From positions 16,135 through 80,134 of the forward strand of contig NZ_JAHCDD010000017.1 in the NCBI RefSeq assembly GCF_018413525.1: 64,000 bases of DNA, in the 5' to 3' direction. Origin of the DNA: Acidovorax sp. CCYZU-2555 (lineage in GTDB: Bacteria; Pseudomonadota; Gammaproteobacteria; Burkholderiales; Burkholderiaceae_C). Made by a program: the position numbers and the translations under genes. Below are positions 33,305 through 44,868 of the stretch, piece by piece. The notes beneath the pieces were generated by a model. That model saw only the letters and a list, made by a program, of their open reading frames with translations. It ran no database searches and was not told where the DNA came from. The stretch's first letter is position 1, and each line of letters starts with the position of its first letter.

Positions 33305-34240
33305 ATGCCCTTGACCGTTACCACGCTGCTCAACCGCCTGCTGGCGCGCGGCAAGTTCCGCCATATCCAGATCCTGCTCAAGCTCGCCGAGCTGGGCAGC
33401 GTGCAGCGCACGGCCGACGCAATAGGCGTCACGCAGTCGTCGGTCACGCAGACGCTGGCTTACCTTGAAGCGCTGCTGGAGACGCCGCTGTTCCAGCGCC
33501 ACGCCAAGGGCGTGCATCCCACCGATGCCTGTCTCGACCTGCTGCCGCTGGCGCGCCAGATGCTGATGGGCATACGCGACACCGCCCAGGCCGTCGAAGC
33601 GCGCCAGCGCCAGGGCGAAGGCCAGGTGCGGCTCGCGGCATCGATTTCCGCGACCAACGGGCTGCTGATAGAGACCATGTCGGCCTTCCATGCGCGCTGG
33701 CCCGGCATACAGATACAGCTGCGCGAAGCCGAGAACGACGAGCAGCTGCAGGCCATCGCGCGCGGCGAAGTCGATCTCGTCGCCTGCCGGCGCCCGCCCG
33801 TCAACCCCGAAGGCTGGGAGTTCCATCCGCTGCTGGCCGATCGCTTTGCCATCGTCTGCCGCGCCCAGCACCCCTTGGCCGCGCGCGCCACGGCCGATCG
33901 CGACGAACTCGAAAGCGCGGTCTGGATGGCCTTGCCTTCGGGCTCGGCGGCGCGTGAGCGGCTCGACAGCATTTCGGCGCGCTGCCGTGCGCCCTTGAAG
34001 ATGCACCCGCTGGTGACGCGCACCTCGACCATGCTGTGGTGGCTGCTGCTCAACCATGACCTGCTCACGGTGCTGCCGCTGACCATGCTGATGCCCTTGA
34101 TACGCACCGGCCAGATTGTCGAGCTCGACGTCGCGGGCACCGCGCCCATGGAGCCGCTGGGCCTTCTTCAGCCCGCGCAGCGGCTGGCACCCGCGGCGCA
34201 GCAACTCAGCGGTTTCATGCGCGCGCATTTCAGCGCTTGA
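33305..34240 (+). CDS. LysR-family transcription regulator
   Basis: A 311-residue regulator. The helix-turn-helix lies in FRHIQILLKLAELGSVQRTADAIGVTQSSVTQTLAYLEALLETPLFQRHAKGV (about 17-70), followed by a periplasmic-binding-like effector domain (GQVRLAASISATNG, then LLADRFAIVCRAQHPL). It is divergent from the Bug-hydrolase pair at 31394-33190 and is probably their activator. ATG 33305 is chosen because the family domain begins just after it, although the frame is open far upstream. Confidence 0.9.
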   Translation: MPLTVTTLLNRLLARGKFRHIQILLKLAELGSVQRTADAIGVTQSSVTQTLAYLEALLETPLFQRHAKGVHPTDACLDLLPLARQMLMGIRDTAQAVEARQRQGEGQVRLAASISATNGLLIETMSAFHARWPGIQIQLREAENDEQLQAIARGEVDLVACRRPPVNPEGWEFHPLLADRFAIVCRAQHPLAARATADRDELESAVWMALPSGSAARERLDSISARCRAPLKMHPLVTRTSTMLWWLLLNHDLLTVLPLTMLMPLIRTGQIVELDVAGTAPMEPLGLLQPAQRLAPAAQQLSGFMRAHFSA

Positions 34241-34299
34241 CGCGCAGCGCCGCCGCCAAGCGGCATTAGGATAGCCATTTGCCTCGCCCCAGGAGTTCC

Positions 34300-35037
34300 A
34301 TGCCCGCCGAACACGCAGTGATCCAGACCGAAGACGGCCTTTGCCCCACCGATGTATTCACGCCCGCGGGCCCAGGCCCCTGGCCGGCGGTGATTTTCTA
34401 TGGCGACGCGGGCGGAATGCGGCCCGCGATGCGCGACATGGCGGCGCGGCTGGCCGATGCGGGCCATCTGGTGCTGTTGCCCGATCTCTACTATCGCTAC
34501 GGTCCCTATGCGCCGCTGGTGCCGGCCGAAGTGTTTGCCGGCAATCCGGCAGCGATTCTCGGCCCGCTGATCGCGACCACGGGCACGGACAAGGCCGCGC
34601 GCGACACCGGGGCGTTGCTTTCGTATCTGGACACGCGCGGCGATGTCGCGGGCACGCGCATAGGCGCCGTGGGCTTTTGCATGGGCGGCGGCATCGCCGT
34701 GGCCGCGGCCGCGACTTATCCCACGCGTTTTGCCGCGGTCGCGAGCTTCCACGGCGGGCGCCTGGCGACCGATGCGCCGCAGAGCCCGCACTGGTTGGTG
34801 GCCACGCTGCAGGCCGAAATCTATATCGCCAGCGCCGAGAACGACGACAGCTATCCGCCCGCGATGGCCCGGCGTTTCGAGGCCGCGTTGACCGAAGCCG
34901 GCGTGCGTTATCAAAGCGAGGAATATCCCGCGCCCCACGGCTGGATGGTGCCCGACTTCCCGGTGCACGACGCGCTGCAGGCCCAGCGCGGCTGGGACGC
35001 CATGCGGGCGCTGTTCGCGCGCACGCTGGGTGCCTGA
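34300..35037 (+). CDS. Dienelactone hydrolase family protein
   Basis: A 245-residue hydrolase with the dienelactone hydrolase triad: Cys in GAVGFCMGGGIAV, Asp in ASAENDDSYPP and His in YPAPHGW. Dienelactone hydrolases open the lactone ring formed in (chloro)catechol breakdown; many relatives have other esters as substrate. ATG 34300 is used because AGGAG lies at 34291-34295. It stands apart from other catabolic genes, so its pathway is not given by context. Confidence 0.88.
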   Translation: MPAEHAVIQTEDGLCPTDVFTPAGPGPWPAVIFYGDAGGMRPAMRDMAARLADAGHLVLLPDLYYRYGPYAPLVPAEVFAGNPAAILGPLIATTGTDKAARDTGALLSYLDTRGDVAGTRIGAVGFCMGGGIAVAAAATYPTRFAAVASFHGGRLATDAPQSPHWLVATLQAEIYIASAENDDSYPPAMARRFEAALTEAGVRYQSEEYPAPHGWMVPDFPVHDALQAQRGWDAMRALFARTLGA

Positions 35038-35085
35038 GGCCGGCGCGCCCGGGTAGGGCGTTGTTTTTTGAACTGATCTTGTATA

Positions 35086-35104
35086 ATTGAGAAACATTCT
35101 CATT
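35086..35104 (+). promoter_or_regulatory. Fur-like box before fecI
   Basis: ATTGAGAAACATTCTCATT forms a near-palindrome (TTGAGAA/TTCTCAT) in a markedly AT-rich promoter stretch, 11 bases before the fecI start. Fur boxes in front of fecI genes are standard. Confidence 0.65.
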
Positions 35105-35115
35105 CAATACATTTC

Positions 35116-35631
35116 GTGTCCAGCACTCCCATGCCGGCGGCGGATGCCGCTGCCGCCGCCGCCCTGTTCACCGCCCACCAGCCCTGGCTGCTCGACCGCC
35201 TGCGCAAGCGACTGCGCGACGCGGCCGAAGCCGAGGACGTGAGCTCCGAAACTTTTCTGCGCGTGATCGGCTACAAGCGCCTGCACGCCATGCACGAGCC
35301 GCGCGCCTATCTCACGACCATCGCCAAGAACATCCTCACCGAGACCTGGCGCCGGCGCGATCTGGAACGCGCCTGGATGGAAGCGCTCGCGGCCCTGCCC
35401 GAAGAATTCGCGCCTTCGCCCGAAGAGCGTGCGGTCTTGCGCGAGTCGCTAGAAGCCATCGCCAACGCGCTGGAAAGCCTGCCCGCCAAGGCGCGCACCG
35501 CTTTTCTGCTGAGCCAGCTCGACGGCCTGACCTACGCCGAGATCGCGCAGCGCATCGATATGTCTGAGCGCATGGTGCGCCGCTACATGGCCGACGGCCT
35601 GCGCTGCTGCATGCGCGCGCTGCAATCCTGA
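35116..35631 (+). CDS. fecI: FecI-like ECF sigma factor
   Basis: A 171-residue extracytoplasmic-function sigma factor. Region 2 (LFTAHQPWLLDRLRKRLRD..DVSSETFLRVI..PRAYLTTIAKNILTETWRRR) and region 4 (LPAKARTAFLLSQLDGLTYAEIAQRIDMSERMVRRYMADGL) are clear. It should recruit RNA polymerase to the receptor gene downstream when released by the FecR-like regulator. GTG 35116 is the first start; ATG 35131 is a possible alternative. A Fur-like box precedes it. The stop shares one base with the fecR start. Confidence 0.92.
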   Translation: MSSTPMPAADAAAAAALFTAHQPWLLDRLRKRLRDAAEAEDVSSETFLRVIGYKRLHAMHEPRAYLTTIAKNILTETWRRRDLERAWMEALAALPEEFAPSPEERAVLRESLEAIANALESLPAKARTAFLLSQLDGLTYAEIAQRIDMSERMVRRYMADGLRCCMRALQS

Positions 35632-36644
35632 TGGCGCGCACTCACGCCGTCGAAGCGCTCGATGCGCTCACCGAGCAGGCCATCGACTGGATGGTCGAGC
35701 TGCGTTCGGGCGCCGTGGACGAGGCCCAGCGCGCGGCGTTTGCGGCCTGGCTCGCGGCCGATGCGCGCCATCTGCACGCCTGGCAAAGCCTGGGCGGTGC
35801 GCTGGACGCGACCTTCGGCCAGGCCAGCGCGGGCCAGGGCCTGGCCAGCGGTGCCAGAACCGATGCCGTGGCCAACGCGATACAGCAGGCCTCGGTGCTG
35901 AGCGCGCGCCGGCGCCGCGTGTTGCGCGCGGCGCTGGGCGTCGCCGGCCTGGGCCTGGGCAGCAGCTGGATTGCGCGCAGCAGCGGCCTGCTGGCCGACT
36001 GGCGCGCCGATCTGCATACCGCCACGGGCGAGCGCAAGACTTTCACGCTGGCCGACGGCAGCCGTCTGCAGCTCGATGCGCGCTCGTCGGTCGATGTGCG
36101 TTTCAGCGACGGCCTTCGCCTGGTGCAGCTGCGCCAGGGCCAGTTGCGCGCCGAAGTCTTCGCCGACGCCGCGCCGTTTGTCGTGCGCACCGAACACGCC
36201 GATATCCGCGCGCTGGGGGCGCAGTTCATGGTGCGCCAGGAAGAGGTACGCAGTCAGGCCGTGGCGCTGCGCGACGGCCTCGAAGTCAGCACGCGCCTGG
36301 CCACGCCCGCGCAGAGCGACATTCTGGCCCAGGGCCAGGGCGCCTGGATAGACGGAGCGCAGATCACGCGCCTGGCCGGCACGGGCCTGACCACGGCGGC
36401 CAGCGCCTGGACCCATGGCCTGCTGCATGCCGAAGACCAGCGCCTCGATGAAGTGCTGGCCGCGCTCAAGCCCTATCGCCTGGGCTATATCCGCGTGTCG
36501 CCCGAAGCCGCGCGCCTGCGCGTGACCGGCATCTTCGGGCTCGATGACAGCGACGCGGCGCTGCAGGCGCTGGCCGAGACCCTGCCCATCGATATCCATC
36601 GCCACTCGGGCGGCTGGCTGGTGCGCGTGGAACGCCGGGCCTGA
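35631..36644 (+). CDS. fecR: FecR-like anti-sigma regulator
   Basis: A 337-residue membrane regulator. The cytoplasmic N-terminal part contains AIDWMVELRSG..AFAAWLAADARHLHAWQSL (DUF4880), a single membrane segment lies near 105-125 (VLRAALGVAGLGLGSSWIA), and the periplasmic FecR domain begins GERKTFTLADGSRLQLDARSSVDVRF, with a C-terminal STN-like tail. It senses the state of the STN domain of the receptor and controls the FecI-like sigma factor. It is coupled to fecI by a one-base overlap. Confidence 0.92.
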   Translation: MARTHAVEALDALTEQAIDWMVELRSGAVDEAQRAAFAAWLAADARHLHAWQSLGGALDATFGQASAGQGLASGARTDAVANAIQQASVLSARRRRVLRAALGVAGLGLGSSWIARSSGLLADWRADLHTATGERKTFTLADGSRLQLDARSSVDVRFSDGLRLVQLRQGQLRAEVFADAAPFVVRTEHADIRALGAQFMVRQEEVRSQAVALRDGLEVSTRLATPAQSDILAQGQGAWIDGAQITRLAGTGLTTAASAWTHGLLHAEDQRLDEVLAALKPYRLGYIRVSPEAARLRVTGIFGLDDSDAALQALAETLPIDIHRHSGGWLVRVERRA

Positions 36645-36768
36645 GAGCGAACGCCAGAAATTGTGGGCGAAATCTGGAAAAAGGATGGCCGCTTTTGCGC
36701 GCCCGTCCCTCATACAGAGGAAAGCCCAGATTTTTCTGGTTCCACAGCCTCTCTTGCACCGCCCAACC

Positions 36769-39195
36769 ATGCCTTCCAAGTCCTCTTTCCGGCTTCACTT
36801 ACTGGCCAGCGCCTGCCTGCTCGCATCCCTAGTCGCCCAGGCCGCGAGCGGCGTGCCGCAATCCTATGACGTGCCCGCCCAGCCGCTGAGCGCCAGCCTG
36901 CTGCGCATCGCCGACGAAGGCGCAACGCCCCTTTCGCTGGACGCCGATCTGGTGCGCGGACTGCCCGCGCCCGCGGTGCGCGGCCAGCTCACGCCCGAGG
37001 CCGCGCTGCGCCAGGCGCTGGCCGGCACGGGGCTCGATCTGCACCGCACGGGCAGCGGCATTCTGACGGTGCGCAAGGCGCAGCCGCCCGCGGCCGACGC
37101 CGCGGGCGGCGCGGCGACCGCTGCCGGCCTGACGCTGGCCACGGTCACCGTGAAGGCCGCGCCCGAAAGCGAGCGCGCCACGACCGAAGGCACGGGCCGC
37201 TATACCGCGCGTGCGACTTCCGCGGCCACGGGCCTGCTGCTGGCGCCGCGCGAGACGCCGCAGTCGATCGAAGTCGTCACGCGCCAGCGCATCGAAGACC
37301 AGGCCGTGCGCAGCCTGTCGGAAGTGCTGCGCACCACCACGGGCGTGGCCGAGTCGAGCTACGACAGCGAGCGCTCGTCGTTCTCCTACCGCGGCTTCAA
37401 TGTCGACAACTACCTCTATGACGGCGTGGCGACCACGTTCAGTTCGCCCTATGCGGCCGGCGAGAACGAACTCGATGCCGCCATCTATGACCGCATAGAA
37501 ATCATCCGCGGCGCGACCGGCCTGCTCACCGGTGCGGGCAATCCCGGCGGCTCGGTCAACCTGGTGCGCAAGCGCGCGACCAGCAAGCAGCTCACCGGCG
37601 AAGTGTCGGTCTCGGCCGGCTCCTGGGACAACTACCGCAGCGATGTCGATGTCTCTGCGCCGCTCAACGCCGAAGGCAGCGTGCGCGGCCGTCTGGTCGC
37701 CGCGGGCCAGCGCGCCCACACCTTCCAGGACCGCCAGGAGAAGAACAAGAGCCTGCTGTTCGGGACCGTGGAAGCCGATCTGACGCCCGCCACCTTGCTG
37801 CGCGTGGGCGCCGACTACCAGGCCAACCGGCCCAAGGGCTCGTCCTGGGGCGGCGTGCCCATCTGGTTCACCAATGGCGAAGTGATCCACTGGGACCGTT
37901 CGACCAATCTGGCGCCGAGCTGGAACCACTGGAGCACCACCACCAAGACCGGCTTTGTCTCGCTGGAGCATGCGCTGGACAACGGCTGGAAGACCCATGT
38001 CGGCTATACCTACAGCAAGCAAAGCTATGACGCCCAGCTGGCGATGGCGCTGGGCAAGGTGGCGCCCGGCAGCTACAACGTCGATGGCCAGCCCTACAGC
38101 TTCTGGTATCGCGGCCAGCGCGAGCAGGATGCGATAGACGCCAAGGCCGAAGGCGGGTTCGAGCTGTTCGGCCGCCAGCACGAAGCGGTGTTCGGCGGCA
38201 GTGTGTCGCGGCAAGAGCAGTTGATCATCGGCGCGCCTTCGGTGCAGATCCAGCGCTACACGGGCAGCCTGCTCGACTGGAACGGATCTCTGCCCATGCC
38301 GGCCTGGGGCGAAACCTATGTCGAGTCCGACATGGCGACGCGCCAGAACGGCCTGTATGGCGCGCTGCGGCTGTCGCTCGCCGACCCGCTCAAGCTGATC
38401 GTCGGCGCGCGCTACAGCCGCTGGGAGCGCAAGGAACTCGACAAGTTCACCCATGTGTCACCCTATGCGGGCGCGGTCTACGACTTCGGCAACGGCCTGT
38501 CGGCCTATGCGAGCTACACCGACATCTTCCAGCCGCAGGACGCGCTGGACCGCAACGGCCGCTACCTCGATCCCGTCATCGGCAAGAGCCGCGAAGTCGG
38601 CGTGAAGGCCGCGTCGGCCGACAACCGCCTCAACGCGTCGTTCTCGGTGTTCAACATCCTGCAGAACAATCTGGCCCAGGCCGATACCGAGGCGATGACG
38701 CCCGACGGCCTCACGCAGGCCTACTACGGCGCCAAGGGCGCGAACAGCAAGGGCTTCGAGTTCGAAGTCTCGGGCGAACTGCTGCCCGGCTGGAACGCCA
38801 AGATGGGCTATACCCACTACAACATCCGCGATCAGGAGGGCAAGGACCTGAGCACCACGCTGCCGCGCAGCATCTTCGATCTGTTCACCACCTACCGCGT
38901 CGCGGCCACGGGCGGCAAGCTGGTCGTCGGCGGCGGCCTGCGCTACCAGGGCGATATCTGGGGCCTGGCCTGGGGCGCGGACAGCACGGGCAGCGTAGTG
39001 CAGCGGCGCAGCGCGCAGGCCAGCTACACGCTGGTGAACCTGATGGCGCGCTATGAGTTCACGCCGCAGACTTCGCTGCAGGTCAACCTGAACAATGCGT
39101 TCGACAGGAGCTATCTGACGCAGCTGAACTTCTACCAGACCAAGTCGTACGGCACGCCGCGCAATCTTTTGCTGACGCTGGTACACCGCTATTGA
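36769..39195 (+). CDS. FecA/FpvA-like TonB-dependent receptor with signalling domain
   Basis: An 808-residue outer-membrane receptor. After the signal peptide (MPSKSSFRLHLLASACLLASLVAQAAS) comes an STN domain (PAQPLSASLLRIADEGATPLSLDADLV, about 33-105), then the plug (RETPQSIEVVTRQRIEDQAVRSLSEVLRTTTGV, RIEIIRGATGLLTGAGNPGGSVNLVRKRAT) and a barrel ending LLTLVHRY. It should bind a ferric siderophore of the hydroxamate/pyoverdine class and signal through the adjacent FecR/FecI pair. It lies 124 bases after fecR, where a FecI-dependent promoter is expected; I could not identify that promoter with certainty. Confidence 0.92.
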   Translation: MPSKSSFRLHLLASACLLASLVAQAASGVPQSYDVPAQPLSASLLRIADEGATPLSLDADLVRGLPAPAVRGQLTPEAALRQALAGTGLDLHRTGSGILTVRKAQPPAADAAGGAATAAGLTLATVTVKAAPESERATTEGTGRYTARATSAATGLLLAPRETPQSIEVVTRQRIEDQAVRSLSEVLRTTTGVAESSYDSERSSFSYRGFNVDNYLYDGVATTFSSPYAAGENELDAAIYDRIEIIRGATGLLTGAGNPGGSVNLVRKRATSKQLTGEVSVSAGSWDNYRSDVDVSAPLNAEGSVRGRLVAAGQRAHTFQDRQEKNKSLLFGTVEADLTPATLLRVGADYQANRPKGSSWGGVPIWFTNGEVIHWDRSTNLAPSWNHWSTTTKTGFVSLEHALDNGWKTHVGYTYSKQSYDAQLAMALGKVAPGSYNVDGQPYSFWYRGQREQDAIDAKAEGGFELFGRQHEAVFGGSVSRQEQLIIGAPSVQIQRYTGSLLDWNGSLPMPAWGETYVESDMATRQNGLYGALRLSLADPLKLIVGARYSRWERKELDKFTHVSPYAGAVYDFGNGLSAYASYTDIFQPQDALDRNGRYLDPVIGKSREVGVKAASADNRLNASFSVFNILQNNLAQADTEAMTPDGLTQAYYGAKGANSKGFEFEVSGELLPGWNAKMGYTHYNIRDQEGKDLSTTLPRSIFDLFTTYRVAATGGKLVVGGGLRYQGDIWGLAWGADSTGSVVQRRSAQASYTLVNLMARYEFTPQTSLQVNLNNAFDRSYLTQLNFYQTKSYGTPRNLLLTLVHRY

Positions 39196-39202
39196 TGGCG
39201 GC

Positions 39203-40102
39203 TCAGTCGCCCTGGCGCACGCGCAAGGCCTCGACCACCAGCGAGAACGCGGGCGAGGGCTGGCGGCGACTGGGGTAGTAGAGATAGAAGCCGGGCAGGG
39301 CGGGGCACCAGTCTTCGAGCACGCGCTGCAGGCGCCCCTGCTCCAGGTGGGGCGTGAATTCCTGCTCGGGCAGATGCGCCAGGCCCAGGCCCGCGACGGC
39401 GGCGTCGACGATGCTCAGCGACGTGTTGAAGATCATCTGCCCTTGAACGCGCACGTTCAGCGGCTTGCCGCGGCGCGCGAAGTCCCAGGCGAACAGCCCG
39501 CCCGCGGTCTGCATGCGCTGGTTGATGCAGTTGTGGCCCACCAGATCGCGCGGCGTTTTGGGCACCGGGTGTTTCTCGAAATAGTCGGGCGCGCCGGCCA
39601 CGGCCATGCGAAACGGCGGGCTGATCGCCACCGCGATCATGTCCTTGTCTATGGTGCTGCCCAGCCGCACGCCCGCATCGAAGCGATCGGCAACGATGTT
39701 GCGCAGGCCGTAGTCGACATCGAACTCGACCTGGATGTCGGGGTAGGCGTGCAGCAGCGGCGTCAGCTTGGGCAGCAGGATGCTGCGCAGCACCTGTTCG
39801 CCGCAGGTGATGCGCACCATGCCCGCGGGCTTGTCGCGCAGCGCCGTGAGCGCATCGAGTTCGGTTTCTATCTCGTCGAAGCGATGGCCCAGTGTCTTGA
39901 GCAGGCGTTCGCCCGCGGCCGTGAGCGAGACGCTGCGCGTGGTGCGCGTCAGCAGCCGGATGTCGAGCCGCGCCTCGAGCCCGCTGATCGCCTGGCTCAG
40001 CGCCGACTGGGTCACGCCCAGCACCGACGCCGCGCGCGTGAAGCTGCCTTCGCGCGCCACGGTGACGAACGACAGCAGATCGTTGAAGTTGCGGCGCAGC
40101 AT
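39203..40102 (-). CDS. LysR-family transcription regulator
   Basis: A 299-residue regulator starting MLRRNFNDLLSFVTVAREGSFTRAASVLGVTQSALSQAISGLEARLDIRLLTRTTRSV (helix-turn-helix), then the effector domain (MVRITCGEQVL, FRMAVAGAPDYFEKHP). It resembles the AaeR/YafC-like LysR group. It follows the molybdenum hydroxylase genes on the same strand by eight bases and may regulate them. Its stop lies seven bases from the stop of the convergent fecA-like gene. Confidence 0.9.
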   Translation of the reverse strand: MLRRNFNDLLSFVTVAREGSFTRAASVLGVTQSALSQAISGLEARLDIRLLTRTTRSVSLTAAGERLLKTLGHRFDEIETELDALTALRDKPAGMVRITCGEQVLRSILLPKLTPLLHAYPDIQVEFDVDYGLRNIVADRFDAGVRLGSTIDKDMIAVAISPPFRMAVAGAPDYFEKHPVPKTPRDLVGHNCINQRMQTAGGLFAWDFARRGKPLNVRVQGQMIFNTSLSIVDAAVAGLGLAHLPEQEFTPHLEQGRLQRVLEDWCPALPGFYLYYPSRRQPSPAFSLVVEALRVRQGD

Positions 40103-40110
40103 GCGGGGCC

Positions 40111-42419
<2,309 letters not shown>

Positions 42420-42423
<4 letters not shown>

Positions 42424-42893
42424 TGCTTGCCTCCCTGGGCGAGCTGGGCCGCGGCCTGGTGGATGGCGGCGCGAATGCGCGGATAAGTGCCGCAGCGGCA
42501 GATATTGCCGCTCATCGCGTCCTCGATCTCGCTGTCGCTGGGCTGGGGCGTGACTTTGAGCAGGTTCACGGCGGTCATGATCTGGCCGGCCTGGCAGTAG
42601 CCGCACTGCGCGACATTGTTCTCCACCCAGGCGCGCTGCACGACAGCGCCTATGCGGTCGTCGCCCATGCCTTCTATGGTCGCGATCGCGCGGCCGGCGA
42701 CGGCCGAGACCGGCGTGACGCAGGCGCGCACCGGTTCGCCATCGACATGCACGGTGCAGGCGCCGCACAGCGCCATGCCGCAGCCGAACTTGGTGCCTGT
42801 CATGCCCAGGTCATCGCGCAGCACCCACAGCAAGGGCATATCGTCGGGGGCATGGGTGTCTTTGGCTTGACCGTTGACTTGGAGTCGTGTCAT
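42420..42893 (-). CDS. iorA: [2Fe-2S] subunit of the molybdenum hydroxylase, IorA-like
   Basis: A 157-residue protein with two [2Fe-2S] sites: the plant-ferredoxin type [12 protein letters not shown] plus a later Cys, and the helical type CGYCQAGQ with CRCGTY. It passes electrons from the molybdenum subunit encoded downstream. It lacks a signal peptide, which fits co-export with the twin-arginine-tagged partner. It is the first gene of the pair; an ATTAG-N5-CTAAT repeat lies about 82 bases upstream. Confidence 0.93.
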
Positions 42894-42974
42894 GGCTGGT
42901 TCCTGGGGCAGATGAAAAAGGCCGGCGGCGCGCAGGCGCGCGCACCGGGTGCCGCATTATTTGCCGGATCGTTC

Positions 42975-42989
42975 ATTAGTGCAGCTAAT
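42975..42989. promoter_or_regulatory. LysR-type inverted repeat ATTAG-N5-CTAAT
   Basis: ATTAG-TGCAG-CTAAT is centred in the 136-base gap before iorA. It has the same arms and spacer length as the repeat at 33287. A LysR gene lies on each side of the iorAB pair, and either product could bind here. Confidence 0.5.
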
Positions 42990-43029
42990 AGACCTATTGC
43001 GCATTCATGGCGCAATCGTCAGCGCGGTA

Positions 43030-43932
43030 TCAGCCGCCGGCCAGATGCGGCGTGACCACCGCGGTGATCCAGTCGAGGCAGGCGTTGACGCGCGCCGGCA
43101 TCTGCCTGCGGTGCGGGTAGAGCAGCGACACGGGCATGGGCGGGGCACGGAACTCGGGCAGCACCGCGACCAGCAGGCCCCGGTCCAGCAGCTGCTGGGC
43201 GCCGCGCTGCGGTGCCTGTATCAGGCCCAGGCCGGCGACGCAGGCCGCCTGATACGCATCCGTGCCGTTGACCACGATGGCGCTGCGCATGGGCAGCAGC
43301 CGCGTCTGCTTGCCGTCCTGGTACTCCCAGCCCGCGCCCTGCATGCCCAGCTTGCCCGCGTAGTGCACCAGATGGTGCTGGGCCAGATCGGCCAGGCTGC
43401 GCGGCGTGCCATGGCGCGCGAGGTAGGCGGGGCTGGCGAGATTGCACATCGCCATCTCGCCCAGCGGGCGCGCTATCAGTTCGGTCGCGGCCAGCGGGCC
43501 TATGCGCAGCACGCAGTCGAAGCCTTCGTGCACCAGGTCCACGCGCTGGTCGCTGGTGCTGATGCCGATTTCCAGCAAAGGGTGGGCGGCCAGAAACTCC
43601 GGCAGGCGCGCAATGATCAGGTCGCGCGCCAGCGCGTTGGGCAGGTCTATGCGCAGCCGCCCGCGCAGGCCGCCGGCCGCGGCCTGGAACATGGCCTGCA
43701 ACTGCTCGGCATCGGCCAGCAACTCTTCGCAGCGCGCGAGAAACTGCGTGCCGTCGGTGGTGAGCCGCACCTGGCGCGTGGTGCGCTGCAGCAGCCGCGT
43801 GCCCAACTGCACTTCCAGGCGCTGCACGGCCGCCGAGACCCGGCTCTTGGTCAGGCCCAGCTGCTGCGCGGCCTGGGTAAAGCTGGCCAGCGTGGCGACG
43901 CGCGCGAAGATGCGCAACTCATGAAGATCCAT
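43030..43932 (-). CDS. LysR-family transcription regulator
   Basis: A 300-residue regulator with helix-turn-helix MDLHELRIFARVATLASFTQAAQQLGLTKSRVSAAVQRLEVQLGTRLLQRTTRQV, then an effector domain (GRLRIDLPNALARDLI, VLRIGPLAATELIARPLGEM). It is divergent from the short-chain dehydrogenase gene at 44039 with 106 bases between them, the usual arrangement for a LysR regulator and its target. It also lies upstream of iorAB on the same strand. Confidence 0.9.
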   Translation of the reverse strand: MDLHELRIFARVATLASFTQAAQQLGLTKSRVSAAVQRLEVQLGTRLLQRTTRQVRLTTDGTQFLARCEELLADAEQLQAMFQAAAGGLRGRLRIDLPNALARDLIIARLPEFLAAHPLLEIGISTSDQRVDLVHEGFDCVLRIGPLAATELIARPLGEMAMCNLASPAYLARHGTPRSLADLAQHHLVHYAGKLGMQGAGWEYQDGKQTRLLPMRSAIVVNGTDAYQAACVAGLGLIQAPQRGAQQLLDRGLLVAVLPEFRAPPMPVSLLYPHRRQMPARVNACLDWITAVVTPHLAGG

Positions 43933-44038
43933 GGTTCATTGTATTGATGCAGTGGACAGTCTGGACTTGAATTTGCGGTTTATCCGATTGAGGTGAACGC
44001 CTAAAGTCAGGTCTTCTTCCACCGCAAGCGAGACTTTC

Positions 44039-44806
44039 ATGACCGATTCCACTCCCCGCATCGCATTGATCACCGGCGCCAGCCGCGGCCTGGGCCGCAG
44101 TGCGGCCCTGCATCTGGCGGCCCAAGGCGTGCACCTGATCATCACCTACAAGGACAACGCCGGCCCGGCGCAGGAAGTCGTCGCGCAGATCGAGGCCCTG
44201 GGCAGCCGCGCCGTGGCGCTGCGCCTCGATGTGGGCGACAGCAAGGGCTTTGCGGCGTTCGCTGAAGAAGTGAAGACGGCGCTGGCCCGCACCTGGCAGC
44301 GCGAACAGTTCGACTATCTGGTCAACAACGCCGGCGTGGGTTTCAATGCACCGTTTGCCGAGACCACCGAAGCGCAGTTCGACATGCTGGTCAACGTTCA
44401 CCTCAAGGGCACGTTCTTCCTGACGCAGAAGCTGCTGCCCTTGATCGCCGACGGCGGGCGCATCGTCAATACTTCGTCGGGCCTGGCGCGCTTCAGCTTC
44501 CCGGGCTATGCCGCGTACGCAGTGATGAAGGGCGGCGTGGAAGTGCTCACGCGCTATCTCGCCAAGGAGCTGGGCCCGCGCGGCATCAGCGTCAACACCA
44601 TCGCGCCGGGGGCGATCGCCACCGACTTTGGCGGCGGCACGGTGCGCGACAACGCGCAGGTGAATGCCCATATCAGCAGCGTCACGGCCCAGGGCCGCGT
44701 GGGCCTGCCGGGCGACATCGGCGGCGCCGTGGCGGCGCTGCTGTCGCCGGGCAATGGCTGGGTCACGGGCCAGCGCATCGAGGTGTCGGGCGGCATGATG
44801 CTGTGA
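44039..44806 (+). CDS. Short-chain dehydrogenase/reductase
   Basis: A 255-residue SDR enzyme. NAD(P) binding is TGASRGLGRS, the structural NNAG motif is present (LVNNAGVGF), the catalytic Ser is in VNTSSGLARF, and the YAVMK motif holds Tyr and Lys. SDR enzymes reduce or oxidise alcohols and ketones; the substrate is unknown. Divergent from the LysR gene at 43030 and probably regulated by it. Confidence 0.9.
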   Translation: MTDSTPRIALITGASRGLGRSAALHLAAQGVHLIITYKDNAGPAQEVVAQIEALGSRAVALRLDVGDSKGFAAFAEEVKTALARTWQREQFDYLVNNAGVGFNAPFAETTEAQFDMLVNVHLKGTFFLTQKLLPLIADGGRIVNTSSGLARFSFPGYAAYAVMKGGVEVLTRYLAKELGPRGISVNTIAPGAIATDFGGGTVRDNAQVNAHISSVTAQGRVGLPGDIGGAVAALLSPGNGWVTGQRIEVSGGMML

Positions 44807-44843
44807 CGTGGCGCGGCGCGTCCGTAAGGGATAAACTAGCGGC

Positions 44844-44858
44844 TGTTACAGCATAACG
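44844..44858 (+). promoter_or_regulatory. Zur-like operator before zur
   Basis: TGTTACAGCATAACG has GTTA-N5-TAAC, the core of the Zur consensus (TGTTATANTATAACA type). It lies ten bases before the zur start and shares spacing with the stronger site at 55153, suggesting autoregulation. Confidence 0.55.
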
Positions 44859-44868
44859 TCCGCAAGCC